Source: Methanocellales archaeon (GTDB lineage Archaea > Halobacteriota > UBA148). Taken from it: DNA of 24,919 nucleotides. The notes beneath the pieces were generated by a model. The model was not told where the DNA came from. It was given only the letters and a program-made list of their open reading frames with translations, and searched no databases. How positions within the stretch are numbered: the stretch's first letter is position 1; each line of letters begins with the position of its first letter. The stretch lies in NCBI GenBank assembly GCA_013415795.1, contig JAAEEL010000031.1, forward strand, positions 1 to 24,919, read 5' to 3'. This document shows positions 13,597 through 21,882 of this stretch, one piece after another. Both the position numbers and the translations under genes were made by a program.

Positions 13597-14756
13597 AAAA
13601 AAGAAAGCGCATTTTCTAATATAGCTCTTGGGTCAATTCCCGTCATATTTAACACAACGAATAGGCCTACAAAGGTTCCAATTACGCTCCCTATGTTAGC
13701 GAGTGCCGCAACCAATATAACCCTAAATAACCGATTTTTCCGTAAGTCTCCAAGGGTTTCGGCATCCATCATCATCTTGAAATCCTTGCTTGTGGGCTTC
13801 CTTACATATGCCTCAACCAGTCCAGCAAACCAACCTGCAGCTAAGAAAGGATTTAATGATGTCAGCCACGCTATTCCAAATGCGGTTGCTATGGATAAAG
13901 GATGTGCACCAGCGATTAGGGCGCCTGCTCCACTCAGTATGCCATTTATTATAAACCAGTATCCCATAGCTATGAGCAATTTTTCTAAAGGAACTGACAC
14001 CACCAAAAGCACAAATGTCGTCAGGATGCTCAGAATCACCAAGGCCCCAAATAACTTCATAAAGTTAAATTTCTTAGGGATTTGCATCAGCCCCTCTAAA
14101 GGCGGGATTAGCTCTGGGTTCCTAAGAAACTTTTCTACGCCTTTCCTATGACCAGCACCGATTACAGCAACTACTTTACCGTCTTTAGCCACATTTAAAA
14201 GATTGCCGGCGATGTAGGCATCCCTCTCGTCTACTAGAACTTTTGCAGCACTAGGCGAGAAAGATCGGAGCTCGGATACAAGCTGGTCCACTACATCTTC
14301 TTCTGTGATCGTTTCCATATCAATTTCTTCTCCGTCTCCAAGAGATGAGTTGATTAGCGCAGAAAACATCCTGAGTTTCTCAAAAAAAGTCATTCTGCTC
14401 CAAAATCGTCTTAGTGTTATGTCTATGTCTCGATCTATAAGAGCTACGCGTGCGCCAGTCTCCTCTGCTTTCTCTATGGCAAATAGCATCTCAGCTCCTG
14501 GCTCCCCGCCTTTATCAGAGGCGATCTTCTTTTGTGTCCATGCAAGAAGCCATTGTACAAGTAAAAGATATCCTCCACGCAAAATATCTTTTATCGATGG
14601 CTCCTTTTGTATTTCGCCTTTAAGCGCTTTATATCTCCGAGGACACAATTCCACAGCGACAACATTTGGTTTTTCTTGATCGATGGTTGAGCGCACCTCA
14701 TTGATGCTTTTATCAGAGATGTGTGCAGTTCCAATGAGAATGATGTCTGGATTCAT
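13587..14756 (-). CDS. TraB/PrgY family membrane protein
   Basis: Protein of 389 residues. The N-terminal ~220 residues form the TraB domain, related to the Tiki/EreA/gumN putative metallopeptidase clan: DIILIGTAHIS (4-14), NVVAVELCPRRYKAL, RVALIDRDIDITLRRFW, and the conserved VVAVIGAGHRKGVEKFL. The C-terminal half has about four to five membrane segments (for example FGALVILSILTTFVLLVV and a VILVAALANIGSVIGTF region), typical of archaeal members. PrgY in Enterococcus blocks peptide pheromone signalling; the archaeal role is unknown. Its ATG overlaps the stop of the upstream site-2 protease gene as ATGA, so the two membrane proteins are translationally coupled and may act together. Confidence 0.9.
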   Translation of the reverse strand: MNPDIILIGTAHISDKSINEVRSTIDQEKPNVVAVELCPRRYKALKGEIQKEPSIKDILRGGYLLLVQWLLAWTQKKIASDKGGEPGAEMLFAIEKAEETGARVALIDRDIDITLRRFWSRMTFFEKLRMFSALINSSLGDGEEIDMETITEEDVVDQLVSELRSFSPSAAKVLVDERDAYIAGNLLNVAKDGKVVAVIGAGHRKGVEKFLRNPELIPPLEGLMQIPKKFNFMKLFGALVILSILTTFVLLVVSVPLEKLLIAMGYWFIINGILSGAGALIAGAHPLSIATAFGIAWLTSLNPFLAAGWFAGLVEAYVRKPTSKDFKMMMDAETLGDLRKNRLFRVILVAALANIGSVIGTFVGLFVVLNMTGIDPRAILENALSFLWA

Positions 14757-15898
14757 AGTTTCAGTTGACCCAAAAGTTCCAATGATCTCACTAAGTCGGC
14801 CCTAGACACGATCCCAACCATAATGCCGTCTTCCATGACTATCAATCGACCAATATCATGTTTTGACAGAAGTTTCAGAGCCATGATCGCGTCATCGTCT
14901 GGATGTACAGAAATTACCTCCGAGGTCATTATATTCGCCACATATATAGAATCTCGTTTTTCCGGTGGTATTTGCCGGATATCGTTAAATGTTACAATTC
15001 CAATTATTTTATCCTCTGCGACGGGATAGCCCATGTGTTTTTCCTTGAACATCAGATCAACAAGCTCGCTTATCGACATATCTGGTTTGACTGCTTTTAC
15101 ATCTGTGGTCATGATGTCTCGAACTTTAACTCCCCTTAGAGCCACTGTAACCTCTGTAGCTTTTTTCTCCTCGGATGCGCCGATATAGATGAAGAAAGCG
15201 ATTAAAATAAACCAAAAGCCACCATAGAAAAGACCAAACATACCCATGATGAGCGCGAAAGTTTTTCCTATGGATACCGCTTTATTCGTTGCATCTACGT
15301 ATGCCATTCTCTTGGCCAACCAAGAGCGCAACAGGCGCCCCCCATCCATTGGGAACGCTGGCAGAAGATTGAATCCACATAATATAAAGTTGTAGAAGGC
15401 AAGCATTCCAACAGAAATCCTAATAATATCAAGTGCAAAGAATTCGAGCATCCTATATGCAAAATAAAAACTCAGCCCAATTGCCAAGCTAACGCTTGGA
15501 CCTGCTACAGCCACCTTTGATTCTATCTTAGGATCAGAGGGTATCTCCTCCATGGAAGATATTCCCCCGAATATTATCAAGGTTATGCTCTTTATCCCTA
15601 TCCCATACTTCTTTGCGACATACGAATGTCCCAGTTCATGTAGCAGTACGCAAGAGAATAAGACGAATGTTATAATAGTGCCGGAAATATATCTTATTAG
15701 CGAATCTTCCATGCTACCAAAGCCAATTGGAGTGTTCATAAGCCCAAATGTATGAGATTGCATCCATTCTCCGGAGGGCATATTCATAGTAGCAAATGCA
15801 TATGCAAAAAGAGGCAATATCAAAAGAAAGCTGATGTGCAACCTTATGGGTATTTCGATAATCTTTCCCAATTGTATTGATGTTTTCATTTTAACCAT
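14753..15898 (-). CDS. Site-2 protease family (M50) zinc metalloprotease with CBS pair
   Basis: Protein of 381 residues with six or so membrane segments in the first ~235. The zinc site is HELGH (87-91) with a second ligand motif NLLPAFPMDGGRLLR (177-191), so the peptidase should be active in the membrane. Residues ~250-375 are a CBS pair (VRDIMTTDVKAVKPDMSISE… and VANIMTSEVISVHPDDDAIM…), which in this group usually senses adenine nucleotides. Substrates are unknown; the family cuts membrane-bound regulators. ATG 15898 (MVKMKTS) and ATG 15889 (MKTS) are both possible; promoter spacing leaves this open. It heads an operon with traB and is divergent from the PRC-barrel gene. Confidence 0.92.
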   Translation of the reverse strand: MVKMKTSIQLGKIIEIPIRLHISFLLILPLFAYAFATMNMPSGEWMQSHTFGLMNTPIGFGSMEDSLIRYISGTIITFVLFSCVLLHELGHSYVAKKYGIGIKSITLIIFGGISSMEEIPSDPKIESKVAVAGPSVSLAIGLSFYFAYRMLEFFALDIIRISVGMLAFYNFILCGFNLLPAFPMDGGRLLRSWLAKRMAYVDATNKAVSIGKTFALIMGMFGLFYGGFWFILIAFFIYIGASEEKKATEVTVALRGVKVRDIMTTDVKAVKPDMSISELVDLMFKEKHMGYPVAEDKIIGIVTFNDIRQIPPEKRDSIYVANIMTSEVISVHPDDDAIMALKLLSKHDIGRLIVMEDGIMVGIVSRADLVRSLELLGQLKL

Positions 15899-15901
15899 AG
15901 A

Positions 15902-15947
15902 TAATAGTCTAATAAAATATATAGGTAATAGTCTAATAAACTATATA
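15902..15947. promoter_or_regulatory. Duplicated bidirectional promoter between M50 and PRC-barrel genes
   Basis: A 22-bp unit, TAATAGTCTAATAAAATATA plus TA, occupies 15902-15923 and recurs at 15926-15947 with a single change (A to C). Each copy carries a TATA box readable in both directions, so the duplication gives each divergent gene two possible TATA boxes. TAGTTCACAT follows at 15954-15963 on the PRC-barrel side. Confidence 0.7.
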
Positions 15948-15980
15948 TCTTCATAGTTCACATGATAGGTGGGGATAGAT

Positions 15981-16235
15981 ATGAGAGCAGAAATAACGTC
16001 ACTATTTGGCCTGGACGTTTACACGGATCAGGGGAAACACGTTGGAAAAATCAACGACGTAGTGCTTGATTCAGATGATAGAAGGGTAACCGGATTAGCT
16101 GTTTCGGATGTTAATCCAGATTTATTTGATGTTGAGAGCAGGGGCATCATCATCCCATATAGATGGGTACTCTCGGTTGGGGATGTAGTGGTGATAAAGC
16201 AAACAACTGGCCGCGTTAGGCAAGAAGCAAAATAA
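15981..16235 (+). CDS. PRC-barrel domain protein
   Basis: Protein of 84 residues consisting of one PRC-barrel: MRAEITSLFGLDVYTDQGKH, then VGKINDVVLDSDDRRVTGLA and GIIIPYRWVLSVGDVVVIKQ. Such small barrels are common in euryarchaea; suggested roles include RNA maturation (RimM-like barrel) and, in some archaea, cell division through CdpB-type proteins, but this copy cannot be assigned. AGGTGGGG (about 15967-15974) is well placed for ATG 15981; a GTG at 15969 lies inside that SD and is unlikely. It is followed 17 bases later by thg1, so the pair is probably co-transcribed. Confidence 0.85.
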   Translation: MRAEITSLFGLDVYTDQGKHVGKINDVVLDSDDRRVTGLAVSDVNPDLFDVESRGIIIPYRWVLSVGDVVVIKQTTGRVRQEAK

Positions 16236-16252
16236 GATTAACACCCTAAAAA

Positions 16253-16972
16253 ATGAAAGAGCGAGAAATTTATTCGAATATTATAGCTTTGCCTCCAATT
16301 GCCATCCGCGTAGATGGAAGAAATTTCAAAAAATTGCTCAAAAATTTCAAAAAACCATACGACAAAAAGTTTATAACTGCAATGGCAGATGCAACAGAAC
16401 TTCTAATAAGAGCAAGTGGTTTGAATCCGAGGTTCGCGTATATATTTTCAGATGAGATTAACCTATTCTTCCTAAAAATTCCTTTCCAAGGAAGAATTGA
16501 AAAATTGGATTCCGTCATCCCTTCTTTCTTAGCAAGTGCATTATCTTTAGTACTGAAAAAAACAATTTCTTTTGATTCAAAAGTTATTCCTCTTTCTAAG
16601 CAAGACATTCACAAATATTTGGAACTACGCCAAGCTGAAGCATGGAGGAATCACATCCACTCATATGGATATTATGCTTTTTTAGATGAAGGATTATCTA
16701 GGCGGTCTGCAGCACTTAATATGAAAGGTATGAATTCCCAGGAGATACACGATATGTTGTTTGATAGGGGTATAAACTTGGCTGATACCCCTGCCTGGCA
16801 AAGGAGAGGGATCCTCATATGCAAAGAAGTATACAAAAAGCCCGGATACGATCCAAAAAAGAACCTTAGAGTAATCGCTAGGAGGAGGAAAGTCATTCAA
16901 CATTGGGAAATACCACTCTTCAGTACAAAAGAGGGAAAAAAGCTCATTGATGAATTGTTAACTGATATGTAA
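16253..16972 (+). CDS. Thg1-like 3'-5' RNA polymerase (tRNA-His guanylyltransferase family)
   Basis: Protein of 239 residues. Thg1 family enzymes add nucleotides to the 5' end of tRNA; archaeal members do so only in a template-directed way and can repair 5'-truncated tRNAs. Metal-binding and catalytic marks are visible: RVDGRNFKKL (19-28, with D21) and FSDEINLFF (65-73, with D67/E68), then the conserved RQAEAWRNHIHSYGYYAFLD, and the archaeal C-terminal region with WQRRGILICKE. No SD is evident 5' of the ATG; translation may depend on the upstream PRC-barrel gene. It ends one base before the convergent DHH gene. Confidence 0.92.
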   Translation: MKEREIYSNIIALPPIAIRVDGRNFKKLLKNFKKPYDKKFITAMADATELLIRASGLNPRFAYIFSDEINLFFLKIPFQGRIEKLDSVIPSFLASALSLVLKKTISFDSKVIPLSKQDIHKYLELRQAEAWRNHIHSYGYYAFLDEGLSRRSAALNMKGMNSQEIHDMLFDRGINLADTPAWQRRGILICKEVYKKPGYDPKKNLRVIARRRKVIQHWEIPLFSTKEGKKLIDELLTDM

Positions 16973-18436
16973 TTATTTATCTTCTTTCTCACCAACTGCT
17001 GCCAAGAATCTTTTCATTACCGCTTCTTCGGATAAACGCATTATAGTTTGTTTGTCCTTAACTCCACTAAAAACCCCCAGAGGGATCTGTGCAGCAGCAG
17101 CTGTGGAATGCCCACCTGCAGATCCAATGTCTCCAAAAGCCTCTTTCATAGCACTTCCGATGTTCAGCCTGATATCTTTGCTCCTTCCTGAAACATAGAT
17201 ATGCTCACCACCAAGTCCAAAAACGACAACAGTAGTAATACCCTCAAGGTTTAGCAGGTAATCTGCAGCCTGAGGAAGTGCATCTCGATCTTGTATCAGC
17301 CCCACATTCGAAATCAAATAGCTTCCTTTTGTGCGTCTGCTCTGGATAGCCTCCCCTAGGATGTCTAGCGTCTCAGTGGACATTGATGGCATCTCAACCT
17401 TCCCAAGCAGTTCATGATCTGCTAGAGGATACAAAAAAGCCGCTGCAGTCAAATCTGCGGGACTAGTCTCCACCTTGAACTCATGTGTATCGGTTCTGAT
17501 ACCGTAAAGCAGCGCAGTTGCAAGTTCTTTACTGATAGAAATACCCAACTCTTGGAGATAACCAGTCATAATAGTGGCTGTTGCACCCATTTTCGGGCGG
17601 ATGTCACAATAATGGGCGTCTACTTTTTCGAGATCGACCAAATGGTGATCTATCACTATTTCAACCTCCACATCCTCTGGCAAAGAGTTGTTTGCACCTG
17701 GAATGGACGCATCTACAAGCGCGATTTTGTTGAATTCGCTCAAATTCGATTCGTTGATCCTTCGCAATTGAATTTTAAGCAGGTTTATGAATGCTCTGTT
17801 CTCTTGGTGGCCAATATCTCCTTGATAGAGTACCTCTGCATCTATGCTAATGTGCTCTGCCATATATTTCAATGCCAATCCACTTGCTATTGCGTCGGGA
17901 TCAGGATTATCATGTATGATTATCCCTAATTTACCTTTCTTACCAACGCCTTTCATGAGTTTGAGCAATTCCCTTCCATGTCGAACAGATTCTACACGCT
18001 CAAGATATTCCGCAGCAGTGGTTGCTATGATCGATGATGGGAGAAGGACCATGTCTGCTCCAGCATCCTCCAATTTTTCCTTAGTAACAGGATCTATTGC
18101 CCTTACAACAGTATGAATAATTGGTGATATGTTTTGGACAATCTTGAGTGCAATTTTATTTGCCTGAACGTTGGAACTTAGTATTAGTACTGCTCCGAAA
18201 TTTTCTAGATGAGCCCTATTCAATGCCTTTTCATCACTGATATTACCTTGTATTGCTTCAAATTTTTGATCTCTTAGTGATTCAACTCTTTGGGGGTCTT
18301 TATCAATGACAATAAATTCTTTACCCTGCGCTCTAAGCTCGTTAGCAACTGCAACGCCGACGCTACCACAACCTAGAATTGCATATTTCGGCGCTTTTTT
18401 ATTTGATATTCTATCTTTTTTCTGTGAATTCTGCAT
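16973..18436 (-). CDS. TrkA-N (Rossmann) / DHH-DHHA1 phosphoesterase fusion
   Basis: Protein of 487 residues. Residues ~17-147 are a TrkA-N/RCK-type NAD(H)-binding domain (YAILGCGSVGVAVANELRAQ; FIVIDKDPQRVESL). Residues ~168-340 are a DHH phosphoesterase: HDNPDPDAIASG (175-186), VDAS around D242, and IDHH (262-265). The C-terminus is a DHHA1 domain ending with GGHSTAAAAQIPLG. DHH-DHHA1 enzymes hydrolyse nano-RNA, pAp or cyclic dinucleotides; the fused Rossmann domain suggests control by NAD(H) or another nucleotide. This fusion is known in euryarchaea but its substrate is not established. Cytosolic, no membrane segment. It is convergent with thg1, with adjoining stop codons. Confidence 0.9.
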   Translation of the reverse strand: MQNSQKKDRISNKKAPKYAILGCGSVGVAVANELRAQGKEFIVIDKDPQRVESLRDQKFEAIQGNISDEKALNRAHLENFGAVLILSSNVQANKIALKIVQNISPIIHTVVRAIDPVTKEKLEDAGADMVLLPSSIIATTAAEYLERVESVRHGRELLKLMKGVGKKGKLGIIIHDNPDPDAIASGLALKYMAEHISIDAEVLYQGDIGHQENRAFINLLKIQLRRINESNLSEFNKIALVDASIPGANNSLPEDVEVEIVIDHHLVDLEKVDAHYCDIRPKMGATATIMTGYLQELGISISKELATALLYGIRTDTHEFKVETSPADLTAAAFLYPLADHELLGKVEMPSMSTETLDILGEAIQSRRTKGSYLISNVGLIQDRDALPQAADYLLNLEGITTVVVFGLGGEHIYVSGRSKDIRLNIGSAMKEAFGDIGSAGGHSTAAAAQIPLGVFSGVKDKQTIMRLSEEAVMKRFLAAVGEKEDK

Positions 18437-18515
18437 GATAATGAATGCTAAATAGCTGGGGTACTTATTCCTCTTTCGGTCAAGATTTAAATAATATGAC
18501 CATAAGTATGTTTCA

Positions 18516-18740
18516 GGGCCGGTAGCTTAGCCAGGTAGAGCAACGGGCTCTTAACCAAAGGGGAAAATTAAGGATATTGCTAGTACATAAAAGTCAACTA
18601 GTCAACCTTGCATTTCAAGTTCCTTAGGGTACGAGATCGGAGGGAGGTGCTTTGAGTCTTCCTCTCAAGGAAGCAATTTTTCCTTAGATAAACTCCTTAG
18701 AGAGACCCGTCGGTCAAGGGTTCAACTCCCTTTCGGCCCG
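18516..18740 (+). tRNA. tRNA-Lys(CTT) with a 151-nt intron
   Basis: Exons 18516-18553 and 18705-18740 splice to 74 bases: acceptor GGGCCGG/TCGGCCC, D-stem GCTT/GAGC, anticodon stem ACGGG/CCCGT with loop CTCTTAA (anticodon CTT), T-arm AAGGG/CCCTT, discriminator G as usual for archaeal Lys. The intron 18554-18704 sits at 37/38. CTCT (18548-18551) pairs with AGAG (18699-18702) between bulges TA^A and AG^A. The third helix is relaxed. Within the intron, 18558-18569 can pair with 18675-18685 (one bulged G), and GCTT-TGAG (18649-18656) with CTCA…AAGC (18664-18674). TATA-like GATTTAAATAATATG precedes at about 18484-18498, and T-runs follow from 18757. Confidence 0.93.
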
Positions 18741-18820
18741 TTTAAACTATGCCGCTTGACTTTTTAGTTTATTTAGCTTTTTTAATTTAACCTGAATATG
18801 CCATAAACCCTCAACTTACC

Positions 18821-18873
18821 CGACCCCAGTAGAGGTCGATTGTAGATACATACCTTCTCGGCTAAAAAAGCCT
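18821..18873. other. Hairpins between tRNA-Lys and alba
   Basis: CGACC (18821-18825) pairs with GGTCG (18834-18838), and GGCT/AGCC flank a six-base A or T run (about 18860-18872). The second, read on the minus strand, directly follows the alba stop and is a T-run stem, fitting an alba terminator. CCCTC (18808-18812) can also pair with GAGGG (18879-18883), enclosing both hairpins. No known RNA family recognised. Confidence 0.4.
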
Positions 18874-18874
18874 G

Positions 18875-19168
18875 CTAAGAGGGTCTATTCAGGAATATTT
18901 CGATAGAGGAAACGTTTATAGTTTCGCCTTTTTCTCCCTCTAGCTTCTCAGTCCCTATTTCAATAGCTTTCACTATTACATCAGGCATAAATCGGTTCCT
19001 TACCACTTCAGCGGCATCCACAGCCCTACTAATAGCCCTTCCCCTGGCTTTTATGGCGACCTCGCTTGCACCGCCGTTGAACTGCGTAACTGCTGCTAAT
19101 ACGTAGTTCATGATAGGTTTGTTTCCGACATATATCACGTTATCTTCTGACCCTTTTGTTTCTGACAT
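18875..19168 (-). CDS. albA: Alba DNA/RNA-binding chromatin protein
   Basis: Protein of 97 residues, normal for Alba. It is a small dimeric protein that coats DNA and binds RNA; its affinity is modulated by acetylation of a lysine in archaea that do so. The binding loop VGNKPIMNYVLAAVTQFN carries the conserved lysine (K17), followed by EVAIKARGRAISRAVDAAEV and NRFMPDVIVKAIEIGTEK, ending VSSIEIFLNRP. AAGGAGGTCA ends seven or so bases before the ATG, one of the strongest SDs in the window, consistent with an abundant protein. It is divergent from the purA operon across a 136-base spacer. Confidence 0.95.
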   Translation of the reverse strand: MSETKGSEDNVIYVGNKPIMNYVLAAVTQFNGGASEVAIKARGRAISRAVDAAEVVRNRFMPDVIVKAIEIGTEKLEGEKGETINVSSIEIFLNRPS

Positions 19169-19304
19169 CTTTGACCTCCTTGATTACTAATGGAAGTTAC
19201 TTGTTAATTTTAATGTTCCCATTATTAATGTTTTCCTTCAAACGAAGAAAAACTTGATGTAGTAGGGAATCTTAAAGATGCTGTTGCTAAATAAAGGAGA
19301 TTTG

Positions 19305-20312
19305 ATGATGGGATCTAGTATGGTAGTTGGCGGATTTTTTGGTGACGAGGGAAAAGGGAAGATAGTGGCACATCTTGCTCTAAAAGATAAGCCATCCATA
19401 ATAGCAAGAGGTGGTGTTGGTCCCAATGCCGGGCATACCGTCGAAGAAGGTAAACAAAAACATGGTGTTAGGATGGTTCCATCTGGCTTTATCTACGAGA
19501 AGGCAAGACTTCTAGTAGGAGCAGGCGTATTGATTGACCCCCGTGTATTGAAGTATGAAATAAACGAATTCAAAGTCCATGATAGAATAGGAATCGATAA
19601 GAGATGTACTCTCATTGAAGAAAAACACATTCTAGAAGATAAACAAAATAAGTGGTTGTCAGGTGACATAGGAACAACTGGAACTGGTTGTGGGCCAGCC
19701 AACAAGGACAGGGTTATGCGATGCGCACGACAAGTCAAAGAAATCGAAGAGTTGAGCGCCTATATTACTGACGTCCCGCTCGAGATCAACGATGCACTCG
19801 ATGATGGTCAAAATGTAATAATAGAAGGAACTCAAGGATTTGGAATATCACTATTCTATGGTACGTATCCCTATGTAACATCAAAGGACATAACGGCATC
19901 ACAGATCGCGTCTGATGTCGGAATAGGTCCAACTAGGGTAGATGATGTGATAATCGTATTTAAGGTGTTTCCCACTCGGGTTGGTGAAGGGCCTTTTCCA
20001 ACTGAGGTGAGTTCAGAGGAGGCTAAACGTATGGGAATCGCCGAATACGGCACAGTGACGGGTCGCCCAAGACGCATAGGTATGTGGGATGGTCATATGG
20101 CAAAATATTCAGCTATGATCAATGGGGCGACACAAATTGCGCTAACCGGTTTAGACAAACTAGATACATCGTGCTACGGTATGACAGAGTATGATGATCT
20201 TAGCAGTAAAATAAAGGAGTTTGTTAGTAAAGTAGAGCAAGATGTAGGGATACCGATAACGATACTCTCAACTGGCCCTAATATATCCCAAACCATTGAT
20301 TTACGTAGCTGA
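19305..20312 (+). CDS. purA: Adenylosuccinate synthetase, short archaeal form
   Basis: Protein of about 335 residues, roughly 100 shorter than bacterial PurA, as usual in many archaea. It joins IMP and aspartate using GTP, the first step from IMP to AMP. Marks: GGFFGDEGKGKIVAHLAL (P-loop and catalytic Asp), ARGGVGPNAGHTV, TTGTGCGPANKDRVMRCA, VIIEGTQGFGISLFYGTYPY, FPTRVGEGPFPTE, and GTVTGRPRRIGMWDG. AAAGGAG lies before two adjacent ATG codons (19305, 19308); either fits, and the frame's earlier ATG at 19278 lies upstream of the SD. First gene of the operon; its stop is two bases before pus10. Confidence 0.95.
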   Translation: MMGSSMVVGGFFGDEGKGKIVAHLALKDKPSIIARGGVGPNAGHTVEEGKQKHGVRMVPSGFIYEKARLLVGAGVLIDPRVLKYEINEFKVHDRIGIDKRCTLIEEKHILEDKQNKWLSGDIGTTGTGCGPANKDRVMRCARQVKEIEELSAYITDVPLEINDALDDGQNVIIEGTQGFGISLFYGTYPYVTSKDITASQIASDVGIGPTRVDDVIIVFKVFPTRVGEGPFPTEVSSEEAKRMGIAEYGTVTGRPRRIGMWDGHMAKYSAMINGATQIALTGLDKLDTSCYGMTEYDDLSSKIKEFVSKVEQDVGIPITILSTGPNISQTIDLRS

Positions 20313-20314
20313 CC

Positions 20315-21622
20315 ATGAACCCGCTTGAAATTGCAATTGGGATTTTAGAAGAGGGGCCAATATGTGACAATTGTTTGGGAAGACAGTTTGCAAATCTATC
20401 AACTGGGATGACAAACAAGGAGAGGGGGTATGCATTAAAGACTGTCCTAGCGATGCTTGGTCATCAAAAGTTTAAGGACGGCGATCCGTCGCTTATTCAA
20501 AAACTTGAATCTTGTACAAATCAGGCTAGATCCATTTTGAACGTTGACGGATCGGATGAGAAGTGTTGGATTTGTAATGATCTGTTCAAGAGTTTAGATG
20601 TTTGGGTTCAGCGGGCATTGAAGTTGCTTAAAAAATACCAATATGACACATTCCTTATCGGCACAAAGGTTTCGGGACTGCTTGCTGAGAACGAAGAGAT
20701 AATATGGACAACGTCTGGCACAATAAGTGCTGAACCGCTCAAATCAGAATTGAATCGGGAAATAGGAAAATTGATTCAAGAAGCGACCAATAAAGAGGTT
20801 AATTTTGAGAGACCCGATATCCTCGTCCTGCTTAATCTGGCTGAGGACAAAGTCGAATTGCAAAGTAGCTCCATTTTTATATATGGGCGATACAAGAAAT
20901 TGATTAGAGGAATACCTCAAACGAGGTGGTCTTGTCCCCTTTGTCAAGGCGATGGATGTGAACACTGTAATTACAAAGGAGATATGTACACAACTTCTGT
21001 TGAGGGACTGATGAAAAACCCCTTAATAGAATGTAGCGGCGGAGTTGATGTAGTACTTCATGGAGCTGGACGCGAAGATATAGATGCACTAATGCTTGGA
21101 ACGGGAAGACCTTTCGTGGTGGAGGTAAAAGAGCCCATATATCGGCATTTCGATCTGATAGACATAGAGAATAGCATCAATAGGTCTGCGAAGGGTAAGA
21201 TTGAAGTAAGAGGGTTAAGATTCGTTGAAAAGGACATGGTGGCTGAGGTCAAGATTGCCGATGCAGATAAAGTTTATAGGCTTAGAGTTATATTTAATGA
21301 TGCAGTTTCGGAGGGAAAACTAAAAGCTTCACTTGACAAAATATGCACTAGCATAGAACAAAGAACGCCCCATAGAGTAGCACATCGGCGAGCAGATAAA
21401 GTCAGAACAAGAACTGTTCACTTCGCCAAACTCATAGATATGAATTCAGGAGAGGCGACTGTTTGCATCAGATGTGAATCTGGGTTGTACGTCAAGGAGC
21501 TGATATCAGGCGATGAAGAAAGAACAAAGCCAAACCTGTCTGAACTGCTCGGAACTGAAGTACGGGTTAAGGAGTTAGATGTAATTGGGGTTAAACATGC
21601 CAGGCTCAAGAAGAAAAACTAG
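20315..21622 (+). CDS. pus10: tRNA pseudouridine synthase Pus10
   Basis: Protein of 435 residues. Archaeal Pus10 makes pseudouridine 54 and 55 in the T-loop of tRNAs. The N-terminal accessory region has zinc ligands C17/C20 (CDNC) and C84/C87 (CWIC), then a THUMP-like part, and a further four-cysteine cluster C207/C210/C215/C218 (CPLC, CEHC). The catalytic domain begins with CSGGVDVVLHGAGREDIDAL, containing the catalytic aspartate (D255 or D257), then MLGTGRPFVVEVKEP. The C-terminal region HRRADKVRTRTVH and SGLYVKELISGDEERTKPNL is typical. The last 26 bases overlap rpl21e, as is often seen in euryarchaea, so translation is coupled. Confidence 0.95.
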   Translation: MNPLEIAIGILEEGPICDNCLGRQFANLSTGMTNKERGYALKTVLAMLGHQKFKDGDPSLIQKLESCTNQARSILNVDGSDEKCWICNDLFKSLDVWVQRALKLLKKYQYDTFLIGTKVSGLLAENEEIIWTTSGTISAEPLKSELNREIGKLIQEATNKEVNFERPDILVLLNLAEDKVELQSSSIFIYGRYKKLIRGIPQTRWSCPLCQGDGCEHCNYKGDMYTTSVEGLMKNPLIECSGGVDVVLHGAGREDIDALMLGTGRPFVVEVKEPIYRHFDLIDIENSINRSAKGKIEVRGLRFVEKDMVAEVKIADADKVYRLRVIFNDAVSEGKLKASLDKICTSIEQRTPHRVAHRRADKVRTRTVHFAKLIDMNSGEATVCIRCESGLYVKELISGDEERTKPNLSELLGTEVRVKELDVIGVKHARLKKKN

Positions 21623-21878
21623 ACATAAGCTTAAAAAAGGGGTAAGAGAGAAAGGGTTGTCGACCATAACTAGGGCCATTCAGGAATTTAAAATAGGACA
21701 AAGAGTCCATATCACCATAGATCCAAGTGTCCATGATGGTATTCCCCATCCTTCCTTTCACGGTAGAACGGCCAAGGTGACCGGACAAAGAGGTAGAGCA
21801 TACCTACTGGAAGTGAGGGACGGAAATACGTTCAAAGAGCTGATAGTTTGTCCACAACATCTCAAGCCCCAAAGGTGA
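21597..21878 (+). CDS. rpl21e: Ribosomal protein L21e
   Basis: Protein of 93 residues, basic, archaeal/eukaryotic large-subunit protein. It begins MPGSRRKTRHKLKKGVREKG and includes FKIGQRVHITIDPSVHDGIP, HPSFHGRTAKVTGQRGRAYL and LIVCPQHLKPQR, all standard L21e sequence. The frame opens four codons earlier, but ATG 21597 matches the family start. It begins inside the last 26 bases of pus10. GAGTTAGATGTAATTGGGG upstream shows only a weak SD, so it may depend on coupling. Next to Rpo4, as in most euryarchaea. Confidence 0.95.
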   Translation: MPGSRRKTRHKLKKGVREKGLSTITRAIQEFKIGQRVHITIDPSVHDGIPHPSFHGRTAKVTGQRGRAYLLEVRDGNTFKELIVCPQHLKPQR

Positions 21879-21882
21879 ACTC

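Noticed and set aside
13534..14151. 205-codon plus-strand ORF opposite traB
   Set aside because: Serine-, isoleucine- and proline-rich shadow translation of a conserved gene; no start signals.
18554..18704. Homing endonuclease or C/D guide in the tRNA-Lys intron
   Set aside because: The intron is too short to encode an endonuclease and lacks RTGATGA and paired CTGA boxes.
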